Notes under the pieces: model-generated
What the model was told of the DNA's origin: nothing
The model's input: the letters and a program-made list of their open reading frames with translations, nothing else
The model's database searches: none
Made by a program: the position numbers and the translations under genes
In this document: piece after piece, positions 9,435 to 18,495 of the stretch
How the letters are laid out: each line of letters starts with the position of its first letter
Numbering within the stretch: the first letter of the stretch is position 1
DNA from: Cellulomonas terrae
Lineage (GTDB): Bacteria; Actinomycetota; Actinomycetes; Actinomycetales; Cellulomonadaceae
Assembly: GCF_007990265.1 (NCBI RefSeq)
Contig: NZ_BJWH01000001.1
Location: 1 to 64,000 of the forward strand
Direction of reading: 5' to 3'
Length of the DNA stretch: 64,000 bases

Positions 9435-9685
9435 CCGACGACGGGTCGCGCCGCGTACCAGGCGCCGCCCAGGGCGACCACCTCGGCGACCAGGTGCACC
9501 GCGACGGGCTCCCCGCTCGCCGGTGCCGCCCTGGTCGCCAGCACGGTCGCGCCCCCGTCCAGCAGGGCGACGGTGATCGTGTCGGGCTCGCGTGCGACCA
9601 CGATGCCGTCGCGCCAGGCACGCGGTGAGGCGGTCGCGACGGCCTCCTGGATGGGAAGGACGTCGATACGGGTACGGTTCGGCAC
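9431..9685 (-). CDS. Small protein of unknown function downstream of a Cys leader
   Basis: This 84-residue protein is not recognised. It is Ala/Val rich, alternates hydrophobic and polar residues, and is probably mostly beta strand. It has no Cys, signal peptide or membrane helix. GTG 9685 follows GGAG at six-base spacing; an in-frame GTG at 9715 would add ten residues but has no clear ribosome site. Its stop codon (9431-9433) interlocks with that of the convergent Met/Cys-rich gene. It is the only gene downstream of the candidate cysteine leader peptide at 9840-9914, so it may respond to cysteine supply. That link is inference from position only. Confidence 0.6.
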   Translation of the reverse strand: MPNRTRIDVLPIQEAVATASPRAWRDGIVVAREPDTITVALLDGGATVLATRAAPASGEPVAVHLVAEVVALGGAWYAARPVVG

Positions 9686-9826
9686 GGCTGCTCCATGGGT
9701 GTCCTGCGATGTCACTGTGTCGTCCGCACCACAGGAGGGTGCGGGGCTGCGCCGAGATACGGCGGGGTCAGGTCCCTACCCGCAGCGTGACGCGCACGGG
9801 GAGCTCCTCAGAGCTGCGTGGACCAG

Positions 9827-9841
9827 GAGGACGACGTCCTC
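9827..9841 (-). promoter_or_regulatory. Hairpin at the leader-peptide stop codon
   Basis: A 6-bp stem with a 3-base loop (9827-9832 with 9836-9841) overlaps the TGA of the leader ORF. A second small hairpin (9802-9806 with 9811-9815) follows. A ribosome stalled on the nearby Cys codons would cover or uncover these stems, as in translation-coupled attenuation. There is no classical T-tract, so the downstream effect may be translational or Rho-linked. Function is inferred. Confidence 0.45.
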
Positions 9842-9914
9842 AGAGACACATTCGACACAGACACCGGCGCGTCGACACGACGTCGACGGATCCCGCGGTG
9901 CTGGTGATGGACAT
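9840..9914 (-). CDS. Candidate leaderless cysteine leader peptide
   Basis: This 24-codon ORF begins with ATG, has no ribosome site, and ends R-R-C-L-C-R-M-C-L-stop. It therefore has three Cys codons (all TGT) in the last seven sense codons. Short leaderless ORFs with a terminal Cys cluster are known in actinobacteria upstream of sulfur-assimilation genes, where ribosome stalling under low cysteinyl-tRNA raises expression of the next gene. Here a TTGACA promoter places transcription start at or next to the ATG, and a hairpin overlaps the stop. The downstream gene (9431-9685) is unknown. That the small ORF is translated is inferred. Confidence 0.55.
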   Translation of the reverse strand: MSITSTAGSVDVVSTRRCLCRMCL

Positions 9915-9920
9915 GCGACG

Positions 9921-9949
9921 AGTGTGAGCACCCGTCCACATGCTGTCAA
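9921..9949 (-). promoter_or_regulatory. Promoter of the cysteine leader transcript
   Basis: On the minus strand a perfect TTGACA (-35, 9944-9949) is followed after exactly 17 bases by CACACT (9921-9926). Six bases later comes the leader ATG at 9914, the spacing expected if transcription begins at the ATG. The -35 box overlaps the last codons of the upstream DUF255 gene. Confidence 0.6.
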
Positions 9950-11994
9950 GCAGTCTCGGATGATGGACGTCCGCTGTTCATCGCGAGCTGCTGGGCGAGC
10001 GCGTCGGCGTCCGTCGTCGGGAGGTCGCACACGAACCCGCGGCACACGTAGGCCGCTGGAGCACCCCCGACCAGCGACCGGTCCCGGAGCAGCGGCGGGA
10101 CGTCCGCTCCTGGCTCGCCGACGGCGACCACCAGCCCAGGCGCCGTCGACGCCATCGCGACGGTGTGCAGCGCACGCCGTGCCGGGTCGTCGTGCCCCAC
10201 GACCGCGACCTCGCGCGGGCCGTCGAGAAGGGCCTCCGCCACCGCGAGCGCAGCTCCCGCAGCCCTCGGGAACCGTGTCGCGATCCCGAGCGGACCCCGC
10301 AGCGCCCGCTCGGCCGCCTCCCGGTGCCGGAGCGACCCCGCCAGCGCCGCGTACGTCAGCAGGGCGGCCGCCGCCGCGGACTGGCCCGACGGCGTCGGCC
10401 CGTCGGCGGGGTCCTGCAGGACGCGGATCCGCCCGACGACCGCGTCGGTCTCGTCGTCGGCGGTGTCCCGCAGCCCGCCGTCCGCGGCGGCGAAGTGCAC
10501 CAGCACCGTCTCCAGCAGCTGCCCGGCGGCGTCGAACCATGCCGAGTCACCCGTGACCGCGCCGAGCGCCAGGAACCCGTCGGCCACGTGGGCGTAGTCC
10601 TCCAGCACACCGGGTGCCGAGCCGGCGACGCCGTCGCGGGAGGCCCGCACCAGCCGCGCCGACCCGTCCTGCGCGCGGCGCACGTGCGTCGCCCGCAAGA
10701 AGCTCGCCGCGACCGACGCCGCGTCGAGCAGGTCGGGACGGTCGAGCAGCGCCCCGGCCTCCGCGAGCGCCGCGACCGCCAGCCCGTTCCAGCCGGAGAC
10801 CACCTTGTCGTCCCGCGCGGGCCGTGGTCGCCGTTCCCGGTCCGCGCGCAGCCGCGCCCGGACCTCGTCGAGCCGCACGGGGTCGGCCGGGTCGGCGCGC
10901 CGCTGCAGCACGGACAGCCCGTGCTCGAACGTGCCGTCGTCGGTCACACCGAGGACACCCGCCGCCCAGGTCCCGTCGTCGTCGCCGAGCACGTCCCGCA
11001 GCTGCGCGGGGCTCCAGGCGTAGAACGCCCCCTCCCGCCCCTCGCTGTCGGCGTCGAGCGACGACGCGAACCCGCCCTCGGCGGTGCGCAGGTCGTCGAG
11101 CAGCCACTGCGCGGTCTCCGTCGCGACGCGGCGCGCTCGCGGCGAGCCCGTCGCGCGCCAGGCGTGCAGGTACACGCGCAGCAGGAGCGCGTTGTCGTAG
11201 AGCATCTTCTCGAAGTGCGGGACCACCCAGGCGGCGTCGACCGAGTACCGGGCGAAGCCCCCCGCGAGCTGGTCGTACATCCCGCCGCGGGCCATCGCGT
11301 CGAGCGTCCTCTCCGCCATCGCGATGGCCTGCGCGTCCCCGGTGCGGGCGTGGTGCCGCAGCAGCCACTCGAGCACCATCGACGGCGGGAACTTCGGCGC
11401 CCCACCGAACCCTCCGCGCGCGGCGTCGAACGTGGTCGCCAGCCCAGCGAGCGCCTGGTCGACGACGCCGGGCCCGACGTGCTCCCCCGCGGCCGGTCGC
11501 TCCGCGAGCGCCTCCGCGATGACCGAGGCGCTCTCCTCCACCTCGCCCCGGCGCGTGGTCCAGGCCGCTGCCACGCTCGCCAGCACCTCCGTGAACGACG
11601 GCATCCCCTGCACCCTGCGTGGCGGGAAGTAGGTGCCGCAGAAGAACGGCTCCCCGGTAGGAGTCGTGAACACGGTCATCGGCCAGCCGCCCGACCCCGT
11701 CATCGCCTGTGTCGCCGCCATGTACACCGCGTCGACGTCGGGCCGCTCCTCCCGGTCGACCTTCACGCACACGAAGTGCTCGTTCAGGAACGCCGCGGTC
11801 GCCTCGTCCTCGAACGACTCGTGCGCCATGACGTGGCACCAGTGGCACGCGGCGTACCCGACGGAGACGAGCACCGGCACGTCACGGGACGCCGCCTCCG
11901 AGAACGCGGCGTCTCCCCACTCGACCCAGTCGACGGGGTTGTCGGCGTGCTGCAGCAGGTACGGGCTCGTCGCGGACGCGAGGCGGTTCGGCAC
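9946..11994 (-). CDS. DUF255 thioredoxin-like / six-hairpin protein (YyaL family)
   Basis: This 682-residue protein has an N-terminal thioredoxin-like DUF255 domain (about residues 1-165). It opens [21 protein letters not shown] and carries the active-site-like C-H-W-C-H-V-M. The rest is an (alpha/alpha)6 barrel similar to glycoside hydrolases and N-acylglucosamine epimerases. Relatives are bacterial YyaL and human SPATA20; a redox role is suspected but the reaction is not established. GTG 11994 matches the conserved N-terminus and has a GGGTGG-like ribosome site; an upstream frame to 12072 has no homologous sequence. It is followed by the separate cysteine leader transcript. Confidence 0.92.
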   Translation of the reverse strand: MPNRLASATSPYLLQHADNPVDWVEWGDAAFSEAASRDVPVLVSVGYAACHWCHVMAHESFEDEATAAFLNEHFVCVKVDREERPDVDAVYMAATQAMTGSGGWPMTVFTTPTGEPFFCGTYFPPRRVQGMPSFTEVLASVAAAWTTRRGEVEESASVIAEALAERPAAGEHVGPGVVDQALAGLATTFDAARGGFGGAPKFPPSMVLEWLLRHHARTGDAQAIAMAERTLDAMARGGMYDQLAGGFARYSVDAAWVVPHFEKMLYDNALLLRVYLHAWRATGSPRARRVATETAQWLLDDLRTAEGGFASSLDADSEGREGAFYAWSPAQLRDVLGDDDGTWAAGVLGVTDDGTFEHGLSVLQRRADPADPVRLDEVRARLRADRERRPRPARDDKVVSGWNGLAVAALAEAGALLDRPDLLDAASVAASFLRATHVRRAQDGSARLVRASRDGVAGSAPGVLEDYAHVADGFLALGAVTGDSAWFDAAGQLLETVLVHFAAADGGLRDTADDETDAVVGRIRVLQDPADGPTPSGQSAAAAALLTYAALAGSLRHREAAERALRGPLGIATRFPRAAGAALAVAEALLDGPREVAVVGHDDPARRALHTVAMASTAPGLVVAVGEPGADVPPLLRDRSLVGGAPAAYVCRGFVCDLPTTDADALAQQLAMNSGRPSSETA

Positions 11995-12122
11995 GCCACC
12001 CAGGGTGCGTCGGAACCCGCGCCCGTGCGACCGCAACCCTGCGGCCCGGCGGCGACCGGTGTCCGCCCGCATACTGAGGCGCCCCGTGCGACTGCCACTG
12101 GCCCTGACCTGACCGGAGACCC

Positions 12123-12911
12123 ATGCGCGTGCCTCGCCGCTCGATGTCGCCCCACACGGGGCGGCGGACGCTGGACCTCGGCAGGTACCAGCTCAGGGTG
12201 CAGACCGCCCCCGGTCCGCCCGACGGCCCCGTCTTCGTCCTGGTGCACGGCATCGGGATGTCGCACCGCTACCTGGCGCGGCTCAGCGGCGAGCTGGCAC
12301 CGTCCGGCACGGTCCACTCGATCGACCTCCCCGGGTTCGGCGGTACGGCGACGCCCTCGGAGCGGATGTCCATCGCGGACGCCGGCCGGGCGCTCGCCGG
12401 CACGCTCGACGCGCTCGGCATCTCCGACGTGGTGCTGGTCGGTCACTCCATGGGCGCCCAGTTCGCCACCGAGCTCGCTGCGCAGCGACCCGACCTCGTC
12501 GCGCACCTGGTCCTCGTCGGACCGGCCACCGACCCGCGCCGGGCCCGCTACGTCGTCCAGGCGGTCGACCTCACCCGCGACGCGCTCAAGGAGCCGCTCT
12601 CGGGCAACGCGATCACGTTCACCGACTACCTGCGGTGCGGTCCGCGCTGGTACCTCGCCGAGCTGGCGCCGATGCTCGCGTTCCGGACGGACCAGCGGCT
12701 GCGGGACGTCGTCGCGCCGACGCTCGTGATCCGCGGCGGGGACGACCCCATCGCGCGGCACGACTGGTGCGCCGAGCTCGCAGACATCGGCGTCGACGGG
12801 TCGCTCGTCACGATCCCTGGTCATCGCCACCTCGTGCAGCACACGGCCGCCGCACAGACATCCGACGCCGTGCTCGCGTTCGCCCGCCGGGACGTCGTGC
12901 TCGAACCCTGA
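12123..12911 (+). CDS. Alpha/beta hydrolase
   Basis: This 262-residue serine hydrolase has an alpha/beta fold. The oxyanion segment is L-V-H-G-I-G (40-45), then D-L-P-G-F-G (68-73), and the nucleophile elbow is V-G-H-S-M-G with Ser109. An acidic D-D-P region near residue 208 and a late G-H-R-H near residue 235 supply the likely Asp and His of the triad. It resembles broad-specificity esterases, lipases and C-C hydrolases; the substrate cannot be read from the sequence. A CGGAG ribosome site precedes the ATG. It is divergent from the DUF255 gene and lies 34 bases ahead of fdhD. Confidence 0.9.
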   Translation: MRVPRRSMSPHTGRRTLDLGRYQLRVQTAPGPPDGPVFVLVHGIGMSHRYLARLSGELAPSGTVHSIDLPGFGGTATPSERMSIADAGRALAGTLDALGISDVVLVGHSMGAQFATELAAQRPDLVAHLVLVGPATDPRRARYVVQAVDLTRDALKEPLSGNAITFTDYLRCGPRWYLAELAPMLAFRTDQRLRDVVAPTLVIRGGDDPIARHDWCAELADIGVDGSLVTIPGHRHLVQHTAAAQTSDAVLAFARRDVVLEP

Positions 12912-12945
12912 CGCCCACCGGCAGTCGGACGCGCGATAGTGGGGC

Positions 12946-13788
12946 ATGCAGAGAATCGCGGTCCGACGACGGGTGACGCGCATCGACCTGGACGGCGGCG
13001 CGCGCCGCGTCGAGGACGTCCTCGCTGCCGAGGAGCCCCTGGAGATCCGTGTCGGCGGGCGGTCCCTCGCCGTGACCATGAGGACCCCAGGCCACGACGT
13101 CGAGCTCGCTGCGGGGTTCCTGGTCTCGGAGGGCGTCGTCACCGCCGCCGAGCACGTCGTCACCGCGCGGTACTGCGCGGGCGCGACCGACGAGGGCCTC
13201 AACACGTACAACGTCCTCGACGTCACGCTCGCGCGCGGTGTCCCCGCGCCCGACCCGAGCCTCGAGCGGTCGTTCTACACGACGTCGTCGTGCGGGCTGT
13301 GCGGCAAGGCCAGCATCGACGCCGTCCGCACGCACTCGCACTGGACGGTCGACGACGACGGTCTCGTCGTGCCCGCCGACCTCCTGGCGACGTTCCCGGA
13401 CCGGCTGCGCGAGCACCAGGAGGTGTTCGCCAGGACGGGCGGGCTGCACGCCGCAGGGCTGTTCGACGGCTCCACGGGCGAGCTGCTGGTCCTGCGCGAG
13501 GACGTCGGGCGCCACAACGCCGTCGACAAGGTGGTCGGCTGGGCGCTCACGGCGGGTCGGCTGCCGCTGCGGGGCACGGTCCTCATGGTGTCCGGACGCG
13601 CGTCGTTCGAGCTCACGCAGAAGGCCCTCATGGCGGGCGTCCCCGTCCTGGCGGCCGTCTCCGCGCCGTCGTCGCTCGCCGCCGACCTCGCGCACGAGGC
13701 CGGCATCACGCTCGTCGGCTTCCTGCGGGGGCCGTCGATGGTCGTGTACGCGCGGCCGGAGCGCGTCGGGGTGCGGGTGCCCGCCTGA
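12946..13788 (+). CDS. fdhD: Formate dehydrogenase accessory sulfurtransferase FdhD
   Basis: This 280-residue protein is FdhD. It transfers sulfur from a cysteine desulfurase to the molybdenum cofactor so that formate dehydrogenase-type enzymes become active. The conserved C-G-L-C-G motif with Cys116 and Cys119 is present, as are the family stretches [11 protein letters not shown] and [15 protein letters not shown] ends five bases before the ATG and there is no ribosome site, suggesting a leaderless transcript. The stop overlaps by one base (TGATG) the start of the FdhF-like gene, so the chaperone and its client are co-translated. Confidence 0.97.
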   Translation: MQRIAVRRRVTRIDLDGGARRVEDVLAAEEPLEIRVGGRSLAVTMRTPGHDVELAAGFLVSEGVVTAAEHVVTARYCAGATDEGLNTYNVLDVTLARGVPAPDPSLERSFYTTSSCGLCGKASIDAVRTHSHWTVDDDGLVVPADLLATFPDRLREHQEVFARTGGLHAAGLFDGSTGELLVLREDVGRHNAVDKVVGWALTAGRLPLRGTVLMVSGRASFELTQKALMAGVPVLAAVSAPSSLAADLAHEAGITLVGFLRGPSMVVYARPERVGVRVPA

Positions 13789-16067
13789 TGGCCCACGAGC
13801 CCCGGTTCACCGTCCACCCGCCCGAGGCGTGGGCCGTCGGGCTGCCGTCCGTCGTCAGCGCCATGACCTACGCGCTGGACGGCATGGGGCCCGGCCGCGC
13901 CCTGAAGCTGCTGACGAAGGTGAACCAGAAGGACGGCTTCGACTGCATGAGCTGCGCGTGGCCGGACCCGGACCACCGCGGGAGGGTCGAGTTCTGCGAG
14001 AACGGCGCCCGGGCGGTCGCCTGGGAGGCCACCACGGCGACGGTCCCGACGTCGTTCTGGGCGGAGCACTCGCTCACCGACCTGCTGGACCGGTCGGAGT
14101 ACTGGCTGGGCCAGCAGGGCAGGCTCGTCGAGCCCGTCCACAAGCCCGCCGGCAGCGACCACTACGTCCCCATCAGCTGGGTCGACGCGTTCCGGCTCGT
14201 CGCCGAGAAGCTGCGCGGGCTCGACTCGCCGGACCAGGCCGCGTTCTACACCAGCGGGCGCACGGCCAACGAGACGGCGTTCGTCTACCAGCTGTTCGTG
14301 CGCGCCTTCGGCACCAACAACCTGCCCGACTGCTCCAACATGTGCCACGAGTCGACGGGCACGGCGATGCTCGCCACGGTGGGCGTCGGGAAGTCGACCA
14401 TCGCGTACGACGACTTCGCGCAGGCCGACCTGATCGTCGTGATGGGCCAGAACCCCGGCACCAACCACCCGCGCATGCTCACCGCGCTGGAGAACGCGAA
14501 ACGGCACGGCGCGACCATCGTCTCGGTCAACCCGCTGCCCGAGGCGGCGCTGCGGCGGTACAAGAACCCGCAGACGGTCCGCGGGATCCTCGGCCGCGGG
14601 AGCGACCTGGCCGACCAGTTCCTGCAGATCCGCAGCGGCGGCGACATGGCCCTGCTGCAGTGGGTCTCCCGGCGTGTCCTGGAGGCGGAGGACAGGGCAC
14701 CGGGGACGGTCCTCGACCACGAGTTCCTCGCGGAGCACACGCTCGGTCTCGACGAGCTCCGCACCCACCTGGCGGACCTCGACGAGCAGGAGGTCCGCAC
14801 GGCGACCGGGCTGACCGTCGAGGAGATGGACCAGCTCGCCGACCGCTACCTCGCCGCCGACCGCGTGATCATCACGTGGGCGATGGGCCTGACCCAGCAC
14901 CGCAAGGGCGTCGACACGATCAAGGAGATCATCAACCTCCTGCTGCTGCGCGGGAACATCGGCAAGCCCGGCGCCGGCGCCTCCCCCATCCGCGGGCACA
15001 GCAACGTCCAGGGCGACCGCACGATGGGCATCTGGGAGCGGATGCCGGACAGCTTCCTCGACGCGCTCGGTGCCGAGTTCTCCTTCGAGCCGCCCCGCGC
15101 GCACGGGCTCGACTCCGTGCAGGCGATCCAGGCGATGCAGCGCGGCGAGCTCAAGGTCTGGTTCGCGCTCGGCGGCAACCTCGTCGCCGCGATCTCCGAC
15201 ACCGCCGCCGCCGAGGCCGCGATGCGCGGGACGGACCTGACCGTGCAGGTGTCCACCAAGCTCAACCGCTCGCACGTCGTGACCGGCGCCGAGGCGCTCA
15301 TCCTGCCGACGCTCGGGCGCACCGACCTCGATCTGCAGGAGACCGGACCGCAGTTCGTGTCCGTCGAGGACTCGGTGTGCGCCGTGCACGCGACCCACGG
15401 CCCCCTCCCACCCGTCTCGGACCTGCTGCTCTCCGAGATCTCGATCGTGACGCGCCTCGCGCGTGCCATCCTCGGCGACGACGGCCCGATCGACTGGGCC
15501 GGGTTCGAGCGCGACTACGACACCATCCGCGACGCGATCTCGCGCGTCGTGCCCGGGTTCACCGACTTCAACCGCCAGGTCCGCCGCGCCGGCGGGTTCG
15601 TCCTGCCCAACGGCCCCCGCGACTCCCGGACCTTCCCGACGGCCACGGGCAGGGCCATGCTCACCGTCAACCGGCTCGTCCCCGTCGAGTGCTCGCCCGG
15701 CCGGCTGATCCTGCAGACCATCCGCTCCCACGACCAGTTCAACACCACGATGTACAGCCTCAACGACCGCTACCGCGGCATCCGCGGAGGCCGCGACGTC
15801 GTCTTCGTGAACCCCGACGACCTCGCCGACCTGGGCCTCGCCGACGGCGACCGCGTCGACATCCACAGCGAGTGGCCGGGTGAACCCGACCGGTCGCTGC
15901 GCGGCTACCGCGTCGTCGCCTACCCGACGTCCCGCGGGTGCGCCGCGGCGTACTTCCCCGAGGCCAACGTCCTGGTCCCGCTCGCCAGCACCGCGCTCGG
16001 CAGCAACACCCCGGTGTCGAAGGCGATCGTGGTCAGGCTGGAGAGCGTGCGGTCTGCAGGGGGCTGA
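13788..16067 (+). CDS. FdhF/YdeP-family molybdopterin oxidoreductase alpha subunit
   Basis: This 759-residue enzyme belongs to the molybdopterin oxidoreductase family, in the FdhF/YdeP-like formate dehydrogenase alpha-subunit group. The N-terminal cluster region holds Cys53, Cys56 and Cys70 (C-M-S-C ... F-E/F-C-E-N-G), fewer ligands than classical Fdh. In N-L-P-D-C-S-N-M-C-H-E-S-T, Cys186 followed by His corresponds to the Sec/Cys-His pair that contacts molybdenum in formate dehydrogenase H. Further cofactor-binding segments include M-G-Q-N-P-G-T-N-H and the C-terminal molydopterin-dinucleotide-binding domain (about 630-759). There is no Tat signal, so it is cytoplasmic. The preceding fdhD supports formate or a related substrate, but electron partner subunits are absent. 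Confidence 0.92.
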   Translation: MAHEPRFTVHPPEAWAVGLPSVVSAMTYALDGMGPGRALKLLTKVNQKDGFDCMSCAWPDPDHRGRVEFCENGARAVAWEATTATVPTSFWAEHSLTDLLDRSEYWLGQQGRLVEPVHKPAGSDHYVPISWVDAFRLVAEKLRGLDSPDQAAFYTSGRTANETAFVYQLFVRAFGTNNLPDCSNMCHESTGTAMLATVGVGKSTIAYDDFAQADLIVVMGQNPGTNHPRMLTALENAKRHGATIVSVNPLPEAALRRYKNPQTVRGILGRGSDLADQFLQIRSGGDMALLQWVSRRVLEAEDRAPGTVLDHEFLAEHTLGLDELRTHLADLDEQEVRTATGLTVEEMDQLADRYLAADRVIITWAMGLTQHRKGVDTIKEIINLLLLRGNIGKPGAGASPIRGHSNVQGDRTMGIWERMPDSFLDALGAEFSFEPPRAHGLDSVQAIQAMQRGELKVWFALGGNLVAAISDTAAAEAAMRGTDLTVQVSTKLNRSHVVTGAEALILPTLGRTDLDLQETGPQFVSVEDSVCAVHATHGPLPPVSDLLLSEISIVTRLARAILGDDGPIDWAGFERDYDTIRDAISRVVPGFTDFNRQVRRAGGFVLPNGPRDSRTFPTATGRAMLTVNRLVPVECSPGRLILQTIRSHDQFNTTMYSLNDRYRGIRGGRDVVFVNPDDLADLGLADGDRVDIHSEWPGEPDRSLRGYRVVAYPTSRGCAAAYFPEANVLVPLASTALGSNTPVSKAIVVRLESVRSAGG

Positions 16068-16106
16068 TGCAGGGAAGTCGGTGCCGAGCGGCTAAGGTCG
16101 GGCCGT

Positions 16107-16201
16107 CGGCAACCTTGCCGGCACTCAGTGCAGACCACTCGTTGACCGTTGGGCCTACGGCCCGGCCACGATCCCGTCGCCTCCTCTGAGCCTTCTCAGA
16201 G
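16107..16201 (+). promoter_or_regulatory. Inverted repeats ahead of the DUF1611 gene
   Basis: Two elements lie in this 142-base intergenic region. A palindrome, CGGCAA-CC-TTGCCG (16107-16120), could be an operator or the base of a terminator for the upstream gene. A 7-bp hairpin with a 4-base loop (16184-16190 with 16195-16201) ends 8 bases before the TTG start; its 3' arm contains the start of the AGAGGGA ribosome site. Folding would limit translation initiation. TTGACC at 16142 is a possible -35 box. All functions are inferred. Confidence 0.4.
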
Positions 16202-16209
16202 GGACCACC

Positions 16210-17373
16210 TTGTCTGCGCTCACCACTGACCCGTCTCGTCTCGACGAGGCCGCCCCGGCCGCTCCCTTCGCCCTGCCGGCCGGCTCGACCGCGGTCGTCT
16301 ACTGCGAGGGCCAGTTCGGCGAGCAGGACGGCAAGACCGGCAACGGCCTGGTCCGCCACTCGGAGAAGTACGAGATCCTCAGCGTCATCGACAGCAGGTG
16401 CGCCGGTGCCGACGCCGGGACGTTCCTCGACGGGGTCCCGAACGGCATCCCCATCGTCGCCACGCTGGCCGACGCCGTCGCCGACGCCGGGTCGGTCCCG
16501 GACTACCTGATCTGCGGTCTCGCACCGGCGGACGGCCTGCTGTCCGAGGCCCAGCGCGTCGTGCTGCTCGACGGCATCGCCCGTGGCATGCACGTCATCA
16601 ACGGCCTGCACGAGTTCCTCAACGACGACGCCGAGTTCGTCGCCGCCGCGCTGATCGCGGGGGTGACCATCACGGACGTGCGTCGCCCGAAGGCCACGCG
16701 CGACCTGCACCTGTTCTCCGGCCGGATCTTCGACGTCACCTGCACCCGGATCGCGGTGCTGGGCACCGACGGCGCCATCGGCAAGCGCACCACGGCGACG
16801 CTGCTGGTCCAGGCCCTCAACGCCCACGGGATCCACGCCGTCATGGTCGGGACCGGCCAGACCACGTTGATCCAGGGCGGGAAGTACGGCGTCGCCCTGG
16901 ACGCGCTGGTCCCGCAGTTCTGCTCGGGCGAGGTCGAGCACCAGGTCGTCGCCGCGTTCGAGGGGGAGAACCCCGACGTCATCGTCGTCGAGGGGCAGGG
17001 CGCCCTGAGCCACCCGGCGTACCTCACGTCGGGGCACATCCTGCGGGGAAGCCGCCCGCAGGGCGTAATCGTGCAGCACGCGCCGAAGCGTCAGGTCCTC
17101 GGGGACTTCCCGATGGTGCCGATGCCGACCGTCGCGAGCGAGATCGCGATGATCGAGGCCTTCGCCGACACCCGGGTGATCGGCGTGACCATCAACCACG
17201 AGGAGATGACCGACCTCGAGCTCGACCAGTCCATCGGCGACCACCACCGCGAGCTCGATCTCCCGGTCACCGACCCGCTGACCCGGCCCGGCCAGGACCT
17301 CGTCGACATGGTCCTGCTCGCGTTCCCCGAGCTCGCACCGAAGGCGGCGCCCGAGACGTCGATCCGGGGGTGA
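16210..17373 (+). CDS. DUF1611 P-loop protein (DgcN-like)
   Basis: This 387-residue protein is a DUF1611 member with a Rossmann-like N-terminal domain. Its C-terminal P-loop domain holds the nucleotide-binding loop G-T-D-G-A-I-G-K-R-T-T (185-195), and later V-V-E-G-Q-G-A-L-S-H-P is conserved. Characterised relatives (DgcN) N-acetylate D-glutamate in a D-amino acid catabolic route. The TTG start at 16210 follows an AGAGGGA site. The gene overlaps (GTGA) with a PLP racemase of the alanine/ornithine type, so the pair probably handles a D-amino acid. The exact substrate is inferred from families, not shown. Unusual features are the TTG start and the hairpin over its ribosome site. Confidence 0.85.
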   Translation: MSALTTDPSRLDEAAPAAPFALPAGSTAVVYCEGQFGEQDGKTGNGLVRHSEKYEILSVIDSRCAGADAGTFLDGVPNGIPIVATLADAVADAGSVPDYLICGLAPADGLLSEAQRVVLLDGIARGMHVINGLHEFLNDDAEFVAAALIAGVTITDVRRPKATRDLHLFSGRIFDVTCTRIAVLGTDGAIGKRTTATLLVQALNAHGIHAVMVGTGQTTLIQGGKYGVALDALVPQFCSGEVEHQVVAAFEGENPDVIVVEGQGALSHPAYLTSGHILRGSRPQGVIVQHAPKRQVLGDFPMVPMPTVASEIAMIEAFADTRVIGVTINHEEMTDLELDQSIGDHHRELDLPVTDPLTRPGQDLVDMVLLAFPELAPKAAPETSIRG

Positions 17374-18473
17374 CCGCCCCGCGGATCGAGATCGACCTCG
17401 CCGCGATCGAGCACAACACCCGCGTCCTGGTCGACAGGCTGGCAGCGCGCGACGTCCGAGTCACGGGCGTCACCAAGGCCACCCTCGGCTCCCCCGCAGT
17501 CGCCGCCGCGATGGTCCGCGGCGGCGTGGCCGCTCTGGGTGACTCGCGCGTCGAGAACCTCGCTCGCCTGGACCTCTCCGGGCCACGCACCCTGATCCGC
17601 TCCCCCATGATCAGCCAGGCGGCACAGGTGGTCCGCACCGCGACCACCAGCCTCAACACCGAGCCGGCGGTCATCGCCGCCCTCGACGACGCCGCGACCC
17701 AGGCGAACGTCCGGCACGACGTCATCCTCATGGTCGAGCTCGGCGACCTGCGCGAAGGGATCGCCGTCGACGACGTCGCGACGGCCGCCCGGGTGGTGCT
17801 GACGTCCCGGTCGCTGCGTCTGCGCGGGCTCGGCGCCAACCTGGCGTGCCAGAACGGCGTCGTGCCCGACGACACGAACATGGGCGTCCTGCATGCGCTT
17901 GTCGACCGCACGGAGCTGCACCACGGCGTCACCCTCGACGTCGTCTCGAGCGGCAACTCCGCCAGCCTGGACTGGGCGCTGACCACCGCCCATGTCGGGC
18001 GGACCACCGAGCTGCGCCTCGGCGAGGCGATCCTGCTCGGCACCGAACCCCTCGGACGGACCCCGATCGCCGGTCTGGGCACGGACGCCTTCACCCTGGT
18101 CGGCGAGGTCATCGAGGTCACCCACAAGCCCACCCGACCGTGGGGCCGGCAGGCGCAGGCTGCGTTCGGCGCACCCCCGGAAGCCACCGCGCGGGGCACC
18201 CGTCGCCAGGCGATCGTGGCGCTCGGCCGCCAGGACGTCGACCTCGACGGCCTCGTCCCGCCCGGAGGGATCCGTGTGCTCGGGATGAGCAGCGACCACC
18301 TCGTCCTCGACGTCGGCGACCACCGGGTCGCGGTCGGCGACGAGCTCCGCTTCCGGCTCGGCTACGGCGCACTCGTCCGCGCGATGACCTCCCCGTTCGT
18401 CACCCGCGTCGCGACGTCAGGCCCCGGGGTCGCCGGCACCCCGGACGCGTGGCGCGACCGGACCAGCGCCTGA
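17370..18473 (+). CDS. Alanine/ornithine racemase-family PLP enzyme
   Basis: This 367-residue protein has the fold-type III PLP barrel. It opens P-R-I-E-I-D-L-A-A-I-E-H-N-T-R, and Lys36 in T-G-V-T-K-A is the expected PLP Schiff-base lysine. The conserved pattern S-S-G-N-S-A-S and a C-terminal beta domain with V-L-G-M-S-S-D-H-L match the alanine/ornithine racemase (Orr/YhfX) group rather than cell-wall alanine racemase. The GTG start overlaps the stop of the DUF1611 gene by four bases. The pair may interconvert and acylate a D- or L-amino acid. The minus-strand DUF4231 gene ends 22 bases downstream. Confidence 0.88.
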   Translation: MTAPRIEIDLAAIEHNTRVLVDRLAARDVRVTGVTKATLGSPAVAAAMVRGGVAALGDSRVENLARLDLSGPRTLIRSPMISQAAQVVRTATTSLNTEPAVIAALDDAATQANVRHDVILMVELGDLREGIAVDDVATAARVVLTSRSLRLRGLGANLACQNGVVPDDTNMGVLHALVDRTELHHGVTLDVVSSGNSASLDWALTTAHVGRTTELRLGEAILLGTEPLGRTPIAGLGTDAFTLVGEVIEVTHKPTRPWGRQAQAAFGAPPEATARGTRRQAIVALGRQDVDLDGLVPPGGIRVLGMSSDHLVLDVGDHRVAVGDELRFRLGYGALVRAMTSPFVTRVATSGPGVAGTPDAWRDRTSA

Positions 18474-18495
18474 CGGGACGCTCGTCCCGGCACGG

